From NCBI GenBank assembly GCA_032718475.1, contig JAUCBJ010002098.1, positions 1 to 20,538 on the forward strand: a stretch of DNA of 20,538 nucleotides, written 5' to 3'. The position numbers and the translations under genes were made by a program. The DNA is from Nemertoderma westbladi. Taxonomy: Eukaryota; Xenacoelomorpha; Nemertodermatida; Nemertodermatidae. Shown piece after piece: positions 10,501 to 17,045 of the stretch. The notes under the pieces were generated by a model. That model worked only from the letters and a program-made list of their open reading frames with translations. It made no database searches and was not told the origin of the DNA. Every line of letters begins with the position of its first letter. The stretch's first letter is position 1.

Positions 10501-12945
10501 AGTTTTTCTAAAAGATATCCGTATCGAATTGTATCCAAAGTTGGAACGAGGATATCAAAGAAGGGAAGTTCCTTGTCGTAGCGGAAAGAGGGGATGATAC
10601 GTTCCCATGGCTCCATCCGACGCATTTCCACGTCCACATAGGCGCTCCATAGATCACCTGCAGTGTCGCAAACATCGTTTAAGTGTTTGTGGGTGGTCCG
10701 TTGTTTACAGAAAACGTAAAATATATGTTATTAACAAATGAATGTATTTATTTTCCAAGTACTTTAGTGATAACGATTAATACCCACCTGATTGTGTTAG
10801 TTTCGCCTCTCCCATATCCTCGAATTGGCCGCGAACGAAAGTATCGAACTGGTCGAAACAGGTATCGATGATATTACCGCCGATAGACCAGAGATAGCAG
10901 AAAGCGAAGGTCGTGGCGAGACAGGATTTCAGTTTCGCTTCGTCGAGGGAGTGCAAATCAGGGGGAACTATGGGGCAAATAACACTTAGTGATACCAGAA
11001 GGCATGGCATGGCAGGCAGAAGGGAACATCTTTAAATAATAATGACGTAATGAAATTTCGTAATGATACAATACAGACCTCTTATATATTTTGCTTGTTT
11101 GATATTGTATCAGATAAGACTCACCTTTTGCAGGAAGCAGCAAAGCCTCTAATAATGTGCACAAAGTCACTACTTTGGATATGTCGACTTGCTTCATAGC
11201 CTGAGTACATTTCTTGTTGACAAACTTCAAGCCGTTCTCAACGTATTTCTCAAAAAGCAACACCAGTATCTCTATCGTTTGCTCGTTAAACCTGTGGAAA
11301 TAATCAATTATTCGACTATCATTCATCCCTGCTAACTTAAAGAATGTTACGACCCACGTCCCGAAAAGTCGTTTAGGGAAACACAATAAACAAATTTGTG
11401 GTTGGAATACGATTAGCCTGATTTATATCGCATCGCACAGTGGGACAGGCCCGACCAACATATCGGATTGATGAGTCTGTCTAACCACGATCTAACTAAC
11501 CTATCGTTGAGTCTCTCTAACCAACCGACAACCAACTGTCCAACAACCACGACCTATCTAACCTATCGTTGAGTCTGTCCAACCACGATCTAACTAACCT
11601 ATCGTTGAGTCTGTCCAACACGATCTAACTAACCTATCGTTGAGTCTGTCCAACACGATCTAACTAACCTATCGTTGAGTCTGTCCAACACGATCTAACT
11701 AACCTATCGTTGAGTCTGCCCAACCACGATCTAACTAACCTATCGTTGAGTCTGTCCAACACGATCTAACTAACCTATCGTTGAGTCTGTCCAACACGAT
11801 CTAACTAACATATCGTTGAGTCTGTCCAACACGATCTAACTAACCTATCGTTGAGTCTGTCCAACCACGATCTAACTAACCTATCGTTGAGTCTGTCCAA
11901 CCACGACCTAACTAACCTATCGTTGAGTCTGTCCAACCACGATCTAACTAACCTATCGTTGAGTCTGTCCAACCACGATCTAACTCACCTATCGTTGAGT
12001 CTGTCCAACCACGATCTAACTAACCTATCGTTGAGTCTGTCCAACCACGATCTAACTAACCTATCGTTGAGTCTGTCCAACCACGATCTAACTAACCTAT
12101 CGTTGAGTCTGTCCAACCACGATCTAACTAGCCTATCGTTGAGTCTGTCCAACCACGATCTAACTAACCTATCGTTGAGTCTGTCCAACCACGATCTAAC
12201 TAACCTATCGTTGAGTCTGTCCATCCACGACCTAACTAACCTATCGTTGAGTCTGTCCAACCACGATCGAACTAACCTATCGTTGAGTCAGTCCAACCAC
12301 GACCTAACCAACCTATCGTTGAGTCTGTCCAATCACGATCTAACTAACCTAACGTTGAGTCTGTCCAACCACGATCTAACTAACCTATCGTTGAGTCTGT
12401 CCAACCACGATCTAACTAACCTATCGTTGAGTCTGTCCAACCACGATCTAACTAACCTATCGTTGAGTCTGTCCAACCACGATCTCACATACGGCATCCA
12501 TTTCAACTCATCCGCGTCTACGTAAACCATTCCGCAACGTGACACGGTCGCAGGACTGGCCACCGCAAGGTCCTGGACTTCGAACAACATGTGGAGCGTA
12601 TCGTTGAGTTTGATTCGTTCAGAGTTCGCCAAACACAACATCTTATTGTCGTCCAGAACTGAAAGAAAATATGTTTAGTTAGATAAAATGTTGCAAAGAA
12701 AAATAATAAATAATTTTCTCATTTAAAATGCTGTTCACCTGTATATGAACATTTTATATTACCCTGATAAAGGTGACGTCACCAACCTGTGTTCATGTTC
12801 TCTATCCAAAGTGCGTCTACTGGCCCATCACAGATAATCCATTTGTGGTCCGGCGTTGTCTCGGTTACAGTAACTCTTACGATATTAGCCAATAAGCCGT
12901 CGTGCCATTCCAAAGTGAGTTTATTGACCTCCCCATAGAGTTCCC
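529..12945 (-). CDS. DNAH6: Axonemal dynein heavy chain, DNAH6-like, partial gene (13 exons, AAA2 to AAA4 P-loop)
   Basis: This is the motor part of an axonemal (inner-arm type) dynein heavy chain, an AAA+ ATPase that drives ciliary and flagellar beating. Exons in transcript order are 12787-12945, 12457-12658, 11125-11291, 10788-10967, 10460-10657, 10010-10135, 9386-9525, 3103-3215, 2777-2870, 2406-2552, 1891-2092, 1214-1397 and 529-637. Every junction is GT-AG and phase-compatible, giving 2,021 nt with no stop. Visible landmarks are the AAA2 Walker B (CDGPVDALW), the AAA3 Walker A GSTGVGKS, the AAA3 Walker B ILIDDLN and the AAA4 Walker [10 protein letters not shown]. Assignment to DNAH6 rests on remembered family wording such as [30 protein letters not shown] and [21 protein letters not shown]. 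Another single-headed inner-arm paralogue is possible. The gene looks functional. Three introns hold splice-donor minisatellites. Both ends of the gene are missing. Confidence 0.92.
638..1213 (-). other. Dynein intron, AT-rich
   Basis: Intron of 576 bp between the AAA4-approach and AAA4 P-loop exons. It contains an A-rich stretch near 1076-1100 and no recognisable feature beyond its splice sites. Confidence 0.8.
1214..1397 (-). CDS. DNAH6: Dynein heavy chain exon: approach to AAA4
   Basis: Acceptor atattttcag, donor GCCAG|GTGGTT (weak at +5). It encodes [20 protein letters not shown], then [10 protein letters not shown] and [16 protein letters not shown], with two bases of Arg left for the next exon. 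Residues [14 protein letters not shown] lead straight into the AAA4 P-loop exon. Confidence 0.9.
1398..1890 (-). other. Dynein intron with a 27-G run
   Basis: Intron of 493 bp. It holds 27 consecutive G at 1506-1532 (C on the transcript strand). No gene seen. Confidence 0.8.
1891..2092 (-). CDS. DNAH6: Dynein heavy chain exon: AAA3-AAA4 linker
   Basis: Acceptor aattaattag, which has a poor polypyrimidine tract; donor CTATTG|GTAATT. It encodes [16 protein letters not shown] and then [16 protein letters not shown], with 67 whole codons and one base of Val. [12 protein letters not shown] is the standard dynein wording here. Both splice sites are weaker than those of neighbouring exons, but the join to FGDFMKLGA is in frame. 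Confidence 0.9.
2093..2405 (-). other. Dynein intron, AT-rich
   Basis: Intron of 313 bp, AT-rich, with no further structure recognised. Confidence 0.8.
2406..2552 (-). CDS. DNAH6: Dynein heavy chain exon: AAA3 lid with sensor II
   Basis: Acceptor ctttcctcag, donor GTGCAG|GTAGGA. Exactly 49 codons, phase 0 at both ends: [36 protein letters not shown] and CVQ. The [11 protein letters not shown] motif is the conserved sensor II/lid element of AAA3. Confidence 0.92.
2777..2870 (-). CDS. DNAH6: Dynein heavy chain exon: AAA3 C-terminal part
   Basis: Acceptor with a run of T before AG, donor CTAATG|GTGAGT. After one base completing Arg it encodes [20 protein letters not shown] and then [11 protein letters not shown], ending in phase 0. 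[13 protein letters not shown] is typical of dynein AAA3. Confidence 0.9.
3103..3215 (-). CDS. DNAH6: Dynein heavy chain exon: AAA3 sensor I
   Basis: Acceptor atttttttag, donor CCTCG|GTTAGT. It begins in phase 0 with [18 protein letters not shown] and ends with [12 protein letters not shown] plus two bases of Arg. The [11 protein letters not shown] signature is diagnostic of dynein heavy chains at AAA3. It is the acceptor exon of the 6.2-kb intron filled by the 54-bp array. Confidence 0.92.
3660..4800. repeat. Higher-order block inside the 54-bp array, copied at +1844 bp
   Basis: Rare variants occur in the same order at a fixed offset. The unit with ttaccggatattgcg is at 4227 and 6071, the ctaacac variant at 4381 and 6225, and the tcgcagtaac insertion at about 4512 and 6356. 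The offset 1,844 equals 34 x 54 plus four 2-nt insertions. The block therefore arose by duplication of some 20-34 units, and it diverges after about 4800/6640. Confidence 0.75.
6860..8863. repeat. Higher-order repeats of 382 and 326 bp within the 54-bp array
   Basis: A run of units with the same variant order (cgtaccc, tagcagag, gtgtctgg, gcattaac) starts at about 6860, 7242, 8274 and 8600, and a related copy at 5232 and 5614. Spacings of 382 (7 units plus 4 nt) and 326 (6 units plus 2 nt) show block-wise expansion. A second block beginning 7568 recurs at 8926 (offset 1,358). Confidence 0.7.
9386..9525 (-). CDS. DNAH6: Dynein heavy chain exon: AAA3 Walker B; its 3' end seeds the 54-bp minisatellite
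   Basis: Acceptor ttattcgcag, then 2 nt plus 46 codons: [17 protein letters not shown], the Walker [12 protein letters not shown], and [15 protein letters not shown]. The end given is the first donor, TCAG|GTAAGT, which joins in phase 0 to DFGGFYDR in the next exon, exactly the family wording. The last 42 nt (9386-9427) plus 12 intron nt are the unit of the array below it. The first ten donors are all in frame, each adding 18 residues ([18 protein letters not shown]-like). The eleventh unit carries a 2-nt insertion that leads to a stop. Confidence 0.92.
9526..10009 (-). other. Dynein intron with a C-rich stretch
   Basis: Intron of 484 bp between the AAA3 P-loop and Walker B exons. A pyrimidine-rich, almost G-free plus-strand stretch lies at about 9848-9911. 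No gene recognised. Confidence 0.75.
10010..10135 (-). CDS. DNAH6: Dynein heavy chain exon: second half of the AAA3 P-loop
   Basis: Acceptor atttacag, donor TGAAG|GTAAAT. It starts with GT completing Gly, then [14 protein letters not shown]: Lys and Ser of the AAA3 Walker A are both present, so nucleotide binding at AAA3 is probably kept. It ends with [18 protein letters not shown], the AAA3 segment that leads to Walker B, followed by one base of a split Gly codon. 41 whole codons. Confidence 0.92.
10275..10482 (-). repeat. 32-bp minisatellite, six units, each with a 5' splice site
   Basis: On the transcript strand each unit holds about 23 nt of exon end (ACCGGAAGTACTG core) and GTGAGTCAA. 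Donor AC pairs are at 10458, 10426, 10394, 10362, 10330 and 10294, spaced 32, 32, 32, 32 and 36. Five are GTGAGT and one is GTGCGT (10394). A partial seventh copy without donor lies near 10275-10286. The intron is only 324 bp, so the array takes up more than half of it. Confidence 0.92.
10460..10657 (-). CDS. DNAH6: Dynein heavy chain exon: start of AAA3, first half of the AAA3 P-loop
   Basis: Acceptor cactgcag, donor TACTG|GTGAGT. It encodes [20 protein letters not shown], then [20 protein letters not shown] and HSVLYTGST plus the first base of Gly. The Walker A motif of AAA3 (GSTGVGKS) is split across this junction. The last 23 nt of the exon plus 9 intron nt are repeated downstream as a 32-bp array with five more donor copies. 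Because 32 is not a multiple of three, only the donor 96 nt downstream (AC at 10362) stays in phase, and its path meets a stop. Confidence 0.9.
10788..10967 (-). CDS. DNAH6: Dynein heavy chain exon: AAA2-AAA3 linker
   Basis: Acceptor gccccatag, donor ATCAG|GTGGGT. The 59 whole codons include [16 protein letters not shown] and [11 protein letters not shown], typical of the stretch between AAA2 and AAA3. It opens [16 protein letters not shown] after a split Val codon and ends ...LTQS plus a split Gly. Neighbouring exons match in phase. Confidence 0.9.
11125..11291 (-). CDS. DNAH6: Dynein heavy chain exon: AAA2 lid helices
   Basis: Acceptor ttccacag|G, donor AAAAG|GTGAGT. It encodes [20 protein letters not shown] through to [12 protein letters not shown] (55 whole codons), matching the helical segment after AAA2 in inner-arm dyneins (VNKKCTQA...VDISKV is typical). 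The exon has a normal size and clean borders. It takes two bases from the previous exon and leaves one for the next. Confidence 0.9.
11480..12485 (-). repeat. 36-bp minisatellite, about 27 units, each with a splice-donor-like site
   Basis: The transcript-strand unit is 29 nt of exon end (codons RSWLDRLND plus AG) followed by GTTAGTT. The part near the exon (about 11850-12485) is almost perfect at 36 bp. The distal part has 35-bp units lacking one C (ccaacacg) and an irregular patch at 11520-11565. Each unit keeps AG|GTTAGT. A TGA appears in the exon frame in the unit at about 12333, so only the first four donors are in frame. It occupies most of a 1,165-bp intron. Confidence 0.93.
12457..12658 (-). 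CDS. DNAH6: Dynein heavy chain exon: AAA2 sensor region; its 3' end seeds the 36-bp minisatellite
   Basis: Acceptor ...ttctttcag; 66 whole codons between a 2-nt start and a 2-nt end. It encodes LANSERIKL, the [18 protein letters not shown] block of AAA2 and [13 protein letters not shown]. The end given is the first possible donor, GATAG|GTTAGT. The AG left over joins the G of the next exon to make Arg before FNEQTIE. The last 29 nt of the exon (12457-12485) plus 7 nt of intron are the unit of the adjoining 36-bp array. Three further donors (AC at 12419, 12383 and 12347) would add 12, 24 or 36 codons in frame before an in-array TGA. Confidence 0.9.
12787..12945 (-). CDS. DNAH6: Dynein heavy chain exon: AAA2 Walker B region (first exon seen)
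   Basis: The exon starts after acceptor ...attattttag and ends at donor ACAG|GTTGGT. It begins with two bases (GG) that complete a codon from an upstream exon I could not find, and ends with one base (G). It encodes 52 whole codons, opening with ELYGEVN and ending with the AAA2 Walker B block [17 protein letters not shown]. The split last codon (G|TT, Val) joins perfectly to [14 protein letters not shown] in the next exon. Confidence 0.9.
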
Positions 12946-14019
12946 CTAAAATAATAATAACATCAATAGAAATTAAAAGGGCTGCAGTGAAATATGATCA
13001 AGAAATTAGTACTACCCCCCCCCCCCCCCCCCCCCCCCCCCTAACATTCAGATCCCATAGGTTACGGAAGTGTTTGTCATGGAGGACCGTTTGCGATGTT
13101 CTGTAACGAACCCACTAATTATTAGTCCTAGGCGTTTCATCTTTGTAATGTTCTAGAACGTCGTGGTTGAACACCGTGATTTACCTCGTATTAGCGCCCT
13201 CACGAGCGACCACTGAAATACAGTATGTAGCACTGACCTGCGACATTTAAACATGGTCTATTTTTTAACGCAATTCTGGGGAATGTGTAATTTTACCTAG
13301 ACAAATCAGGGGTTCATTTAAGAACGCCATTGAAGCTATTTTAAATCTTTGTCAATTTGTTGTCAAATTTTTGTTTTGTGCAATACCGTCGGATTAATAA
13401 ACCAGACACAACAATTTTACTTCCATGCTGTTATCGTGGCTCTGGGGTATAAAGCAAGTGGCGTAGGGCAATTACTGTATAGACCTATACTGTTTACAGT
13501 ATATTATAGTGGGACGCCTTGAAAACAAGTAAGGTCACCTTGGATATCGTCACTAATAGCTGGACCCATAACTTACTAATTACATCCACCATGTCCTGGA
13601 ATATTGTGTATTAATTCATTGTCAATATTATTTAACACAATCGGAATTTTCGCTTAAAAATAACCGAGATATGGGCGTTCTAATGTTGCATTGTTTTGAA
13701 TCTGCGAGGGCTATCGTATTCTATTTAATAAATACACATAATTCTGGAATACTTTTGTTTATCTCGTTAAGTAGCGGACTAGACAACAACGGAATACCTA
13801 TATAATGTTACTATTACGTCGCGATTCATACATAAACTAAATTTTAATATGAATATGGCGTATTTAGTAATATAATATAGATAAAATAACCTTTCTCTTT
13901 GTGCGAATTTATATTGTGTTCCCTATTTGGGGCCCTTGCATGGCCAGCTGTGTGATGTAACTGGTGAAATATCGTCCGAGGCACTTTTTAAACGCTTGTA
14001 ACTAAAGATTGCACACCCC
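12946..14019. other. Unannotated sequence with a 27-C run
   Basis: A run of 27 C occupies 13015-13041. The rest is AT-rich and unique-looking. I searched the minus strand for the upstream AAA2 P-loop exon (GPTGGGKT-like, ending in a split Gly) and found none. Probably intron or intergenic. Confidence 0.5.
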
Positions 14020-14910
14020 AATACACTGAAAAACTCATGCCAAACCCAATACACTCAGAAACTCGTACAAAACACAATACACTCAGAAACTCCTACGAAA
14101 CACAATAAGTGCAAAACCCAAAACACTCAGAAACTCGTACAAAACACAATAAGTCCAAAACCCAATACACTCAGAAACTCGTGCAAAACACAATAAGTCC
14201 AAAACCTAATACACTCAGAAACTCGTGCAAAACACAATAAGTGCAAAACCCAATACACTCAGAAACTCGTGCAAAACACAATACACTCAGAAACTCTTGA
14301 GGAACACAGTACACTCAGAAATTCGTGCAAAACACAATAGGTGCAAAACCCAATACACTCAGAAACTCATGCAAAACACAATACACTCAGAAACTTGTGC
14401 AAATCCTAATAAGTGCAAATCCCAATACACTCAGAAACTCATGCAAATCCCAATAATTGCAAAACACAATACACTCAGAAACTCCTACAAAACACAATAA
14501 GTGCAAAACCCAATACACTCAGAAACTCGTGCAAAACACAATAAGTGCATAACCCAATTCACTCAGAAACTCGTACAAAACACAATAAGTGCAAAACCCA
14601 ATACACTCAGAAACTCGTGCAAAACACAATACACTCAGGAACTCGTGCAAAACTCAATACACTCAGAAACTCTTCCAAAACCTAATACACTCAGAAACTC
14701 TTGAGGAACACAGTACACTCAGAAATTCGTGCAAAACACAATAAGTGCAAAACCCAATACACTCAGAAACTCGTGCAAAACACAATACACTCAGAAACTT
14801 GTGCAAATCCCAATAAAAGTACAAAACCCAATACACTCAGAAACTCGTACAGAACACAATAAGTGCAAAACCAAATACACCCAGAAACCCGTGCAAAACA
14901 AAACTCCTTG
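14020..14910. repeat. Minisatellite of 28-bp units with a 16-bp optional spacer (44-bp period)
   Basis: The core caatacactcagaaactcg followed by tgcaaaaca is repeated about 25 times. Between many cores lies an extra 16-bp segment, aataagtgcaaaaccc, giving a mixed 28/44-bp ladder. A sub-block with ttgaggaacacagtacac recurs at about 14297 and 14701. The open frames through it are a by-product of the repeat. No exon or splice-site resemblance seen. Confidence 0.9.
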
Positions 14911-15086
14911 CCCGTTTTTTTTATACAGGACCTTTCTCGTACCCATGTCAGGATATTTGAAAATAAAAAATTATAGAGTAAATTATAAAGTTGCCCAAAA
15001 CTATACAAATCCTATTCTATATCGCTTTTTTGGATGTGGAGTTGTGTACAATATATCTAATGTTTAGTTCAGAGGCCTTACGGGTA

Positions 15087-15453
15087 TTTTTCGTGTGGAC
15101 ACCGAAATTGGGTGCTACACGAAATTTTCAAAATTGATTGTTTCGAAATTATCATTATTTGACCTATATTCCCGCGATTTATAAGAATAGCGAATGCATG
15201 GATTTGAAATGAAGTTCATAGGAGTAACGTAATTACCATTTTTCGTGCGTGCACCAAAAGTGGGTACATCCGCTGCTCGAAATCTTCAAAATTATTTTTT
15301 TTTAATGTTAATTATCTCAATTTAATTACCATTGAATTTACAATCACAGAAAACCTATAAATCGCGGAAATATAGATTATATAATGAATATTTTAAAAAA
15401 TACAAATTTTGAAAATTTCGCGCTGCACCCACTTTTGGTGCCCGCACGAATAA
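15087..15453. repeat. Imperfect inverted repeat with about 100-bp arms, MITE or foldback-like
   Basis: Arm 15087-15185 matches the reverse complement of 15354-15453 over most of its length. Shared blocks include CACC-AAA-GGGTGC, CGAAATTTTCAAAATT, TCATTAT and CCGCGATTTATA. A third, direct partial copy (about 57 bp) lies between the arms at 15237-15293. No protein is encoded. It could be a non-autonomous element; I could not define target-site duplications. Confidence 0.7.
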
Positions 15454-15613
15454 TGGTAGTTGCATTACTGGTATCAACTCAATTTCTTTACCATTGAATT
15501 CGCCACCACCAATATACACGTAAGACTGGAAAATCAGGTACATATGTCACATTATCTGCAATTAAATGTTTTCATTGCACAAAACCACTATTTTTCATAT
15601 TGGAGGCGCTTCC

Positions 15614-15933
15614 AAAAAATTTTCGATTTTTGTTCAAGAATGTGTTAAAATATACCACTAGATATATTGTTACCAAAGTTTCAATGAATTTCATAAAAAA
15701 AATTGCCGAGATATCAGGTCTGGGTCGAATCCCCCCCCCCCCCCCCCCGCCCATGGCTGTGGGAAGATCTAAAAGGCAAAAGGTAGATAGGGTTAAGTTT
15801 CATTATTCCCCTGTTGTACTAGGTAGGCCGGTTTACACGTGGCAACTTTTTCGACAACTTTAGTTAAATTAAGGTTACTCAATGTTATATAGTTTAGTGT
15901 TCTCGAATATATTTATTACGTAACTAGAGATCA
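15614..15933. repeat. 320-bp direct duplication, copy 1
   Basis: It runs from aaaaaattttcgattttt to taactagagatca and is identical to copy 2 as far as I can read, except for the poly-C tract (18 C at 15731-15748). A 36-codon plus-strand frame starting MAVGRSKRQK follows the C run in both copies; it is probably not a gene. Confidence 0.9.
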
Positions 15934-15945
15934 CTAGAGAACTAG

Positions 15946-16266
15946 AAAAAATTTTCGATTTTTGTTCAAGAATGTGTTAAAATATACCACTAGATATATT
16001 GTTACCAAAGTTTCAATGAATTTCATAAAAAAAATTGCCGAGATATCAGGTCTGGGTCGAATCCCCCCCCCCCCCCCCCCCCGCCCATGGCTGTGGGAAG
16101 ATCTAAAAGGCAAAAGGTAGATAGGGTTAAGTTTCATTATTCCCCTGTTGTACTAGGTAGGCCGGTTTACACGTGGCAACTTTTTCGACAACTTTAGTTA
16201 AATTAAGGTTACTCAATGTTATATAGTTTAGTGTTCTCGAATATATTTATTACGTAACTAGAGATC
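15946..16266. repeat. 320-bp direct duplication, copy 2
   Basis: Second copy, 12 bp after the first (spacer ctagagaactag). The poly-C tract has 20 C (16063-16082). Near-perfect identity points to a very recent duplication or to an assembly artefact at the homopolymer. Confidence 0.9.
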
Positions 16267-16850
16267 AGCTTAACTACATAAACTAATAATGGCTATTGAG
16301 TTCCGTTTTGCAGTGTCACCTTGCAGACACTATAGTTACAATAACTTTTGAGTGTGTTGATTGATTTAGCTCAAATTACGTGCAAACATTTTCTTCCTCG
16401 ATGGTCTTTTAACACGTAATAAATTGAGAAATTCCACTGTCAAGAAAATTTTCACATTTTCTTATTTTGCTTCGGGGAAGAAGTACATATATTGGGGTAA
16501 ATTCCGGCGAAAAGATAACTATTTCATACGTAAATGTATTAAATAATCATTTTATATTAAAATTATATTATAATAATATATAAATTTATGTAGATCATAT
16601 AGACAAGTAGCAAATTAGCATAAACTAGTATTATAATTATTATATAAAGTATTATATTAAAGAATTTAAATAAATGTGTACAAGGTGTACCGGAAGTACC
16701 CATGTTGCTTGTTACAAACACACAACATGGGGATGCGTGGAGTTCAAGCATATTGCAGGTAGGGTAACAATACCCGAACACGGGGTTGTTTGATAGTGTT
16801 TCGCTTAAGCGACAGAACGAACAACACAGACTTTAAACGTCCAGGGCGTT
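16267..16850. other. AT-rich sequence, no gene seen
   Basis: Very AT-rich, especially 16540-16680. A 9-bp inverted repeat (CCCATGTTG/CAACATGGG) lies at about 16699-16730. I see no coding exon. Confidence 0.5.
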
Positions 16851-16852
16851 AG

Positions 16853-16858
16853 TTTATT
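16853..16858 (-). promoter_or_regulatory. Polyadenylation signal AATAAA for the RING gene
   Basis: TTTATT on the plus strand reads AATAAA on the minus strand. It lies about 60 nt beyond the TAG that closes the acidic tail, a suitable place for the 3' end of the RING gene. Confidence 0.45.
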
Positions 16859-16919
16859 TTTAAGATCTACTTTATCGGACATGTTTGTTTATAACTGATT
16901 TCCAGTATTCTGAAGTGCC

Positions 16920-17045
16920 CTAATCTGAGCTATCATCATCTGAACTATCATCTTCTGAGCTACCCTCATCTGAGCTATCCTCATCTGTGCTGTCCTCATC
17001 ATAAAATTTCCACACCATTACCATCTGCTGAAACTCCCGCAGTTG
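16920..17045 (-). other. Out-of-frame acidic tail of the RING gene (41 codons plus TAG, +1 frame)
   Basis: In the +1 frame relative to the RING coding sequence, this stretch reads QLREFQQMVMVWKFYDED and then a run of Ser, Asp and Glu ending at TAG (16920-16922). A TGA (17046-17048) lies just before it in that frame, so it has no start of its own. The RING frame upstream ends in AERQL; removing one A would join it to QLREFQQ. This looks like the ancestral C-terminus thrown out of frame by one extra base, or by a sequencing error. Confidence 0.55.

Noticed and set aside
11851-12525. Plus-strand 224-codon frame of Ser/Leu-rich repeats
   Set aside because: It is the opposite strand of the 36-bp junction array and the dynein exon.
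13555-13600. Possible upstream dynein exon ending at ggacccataactta
   Set aside because: The donor would be GTCCAG, and the minus-strand frame hits a stop at once without matching the expected AAA2 wording.
14225-15067. Plus-strand open frames with QNTISAKPNTLRNSC-like repeats
   Set aside because: They are by-products of the 28/44-bp minisatellite, with no conserved domain.
15715-15740. tRNA B-box-like GGGTCGAATCC, possible tRNA or SINE
   Set aside because: One mismatch to the B box, no A box at the right distance and no acceptor stem. The poly-C run follows directly.
15749-15863. 36-codon plus-strand frame after the poly-C run, present in both duplicate copies
   Set aside because: Short, with no motif, and duplicated only because the whole 320-bp segment is.
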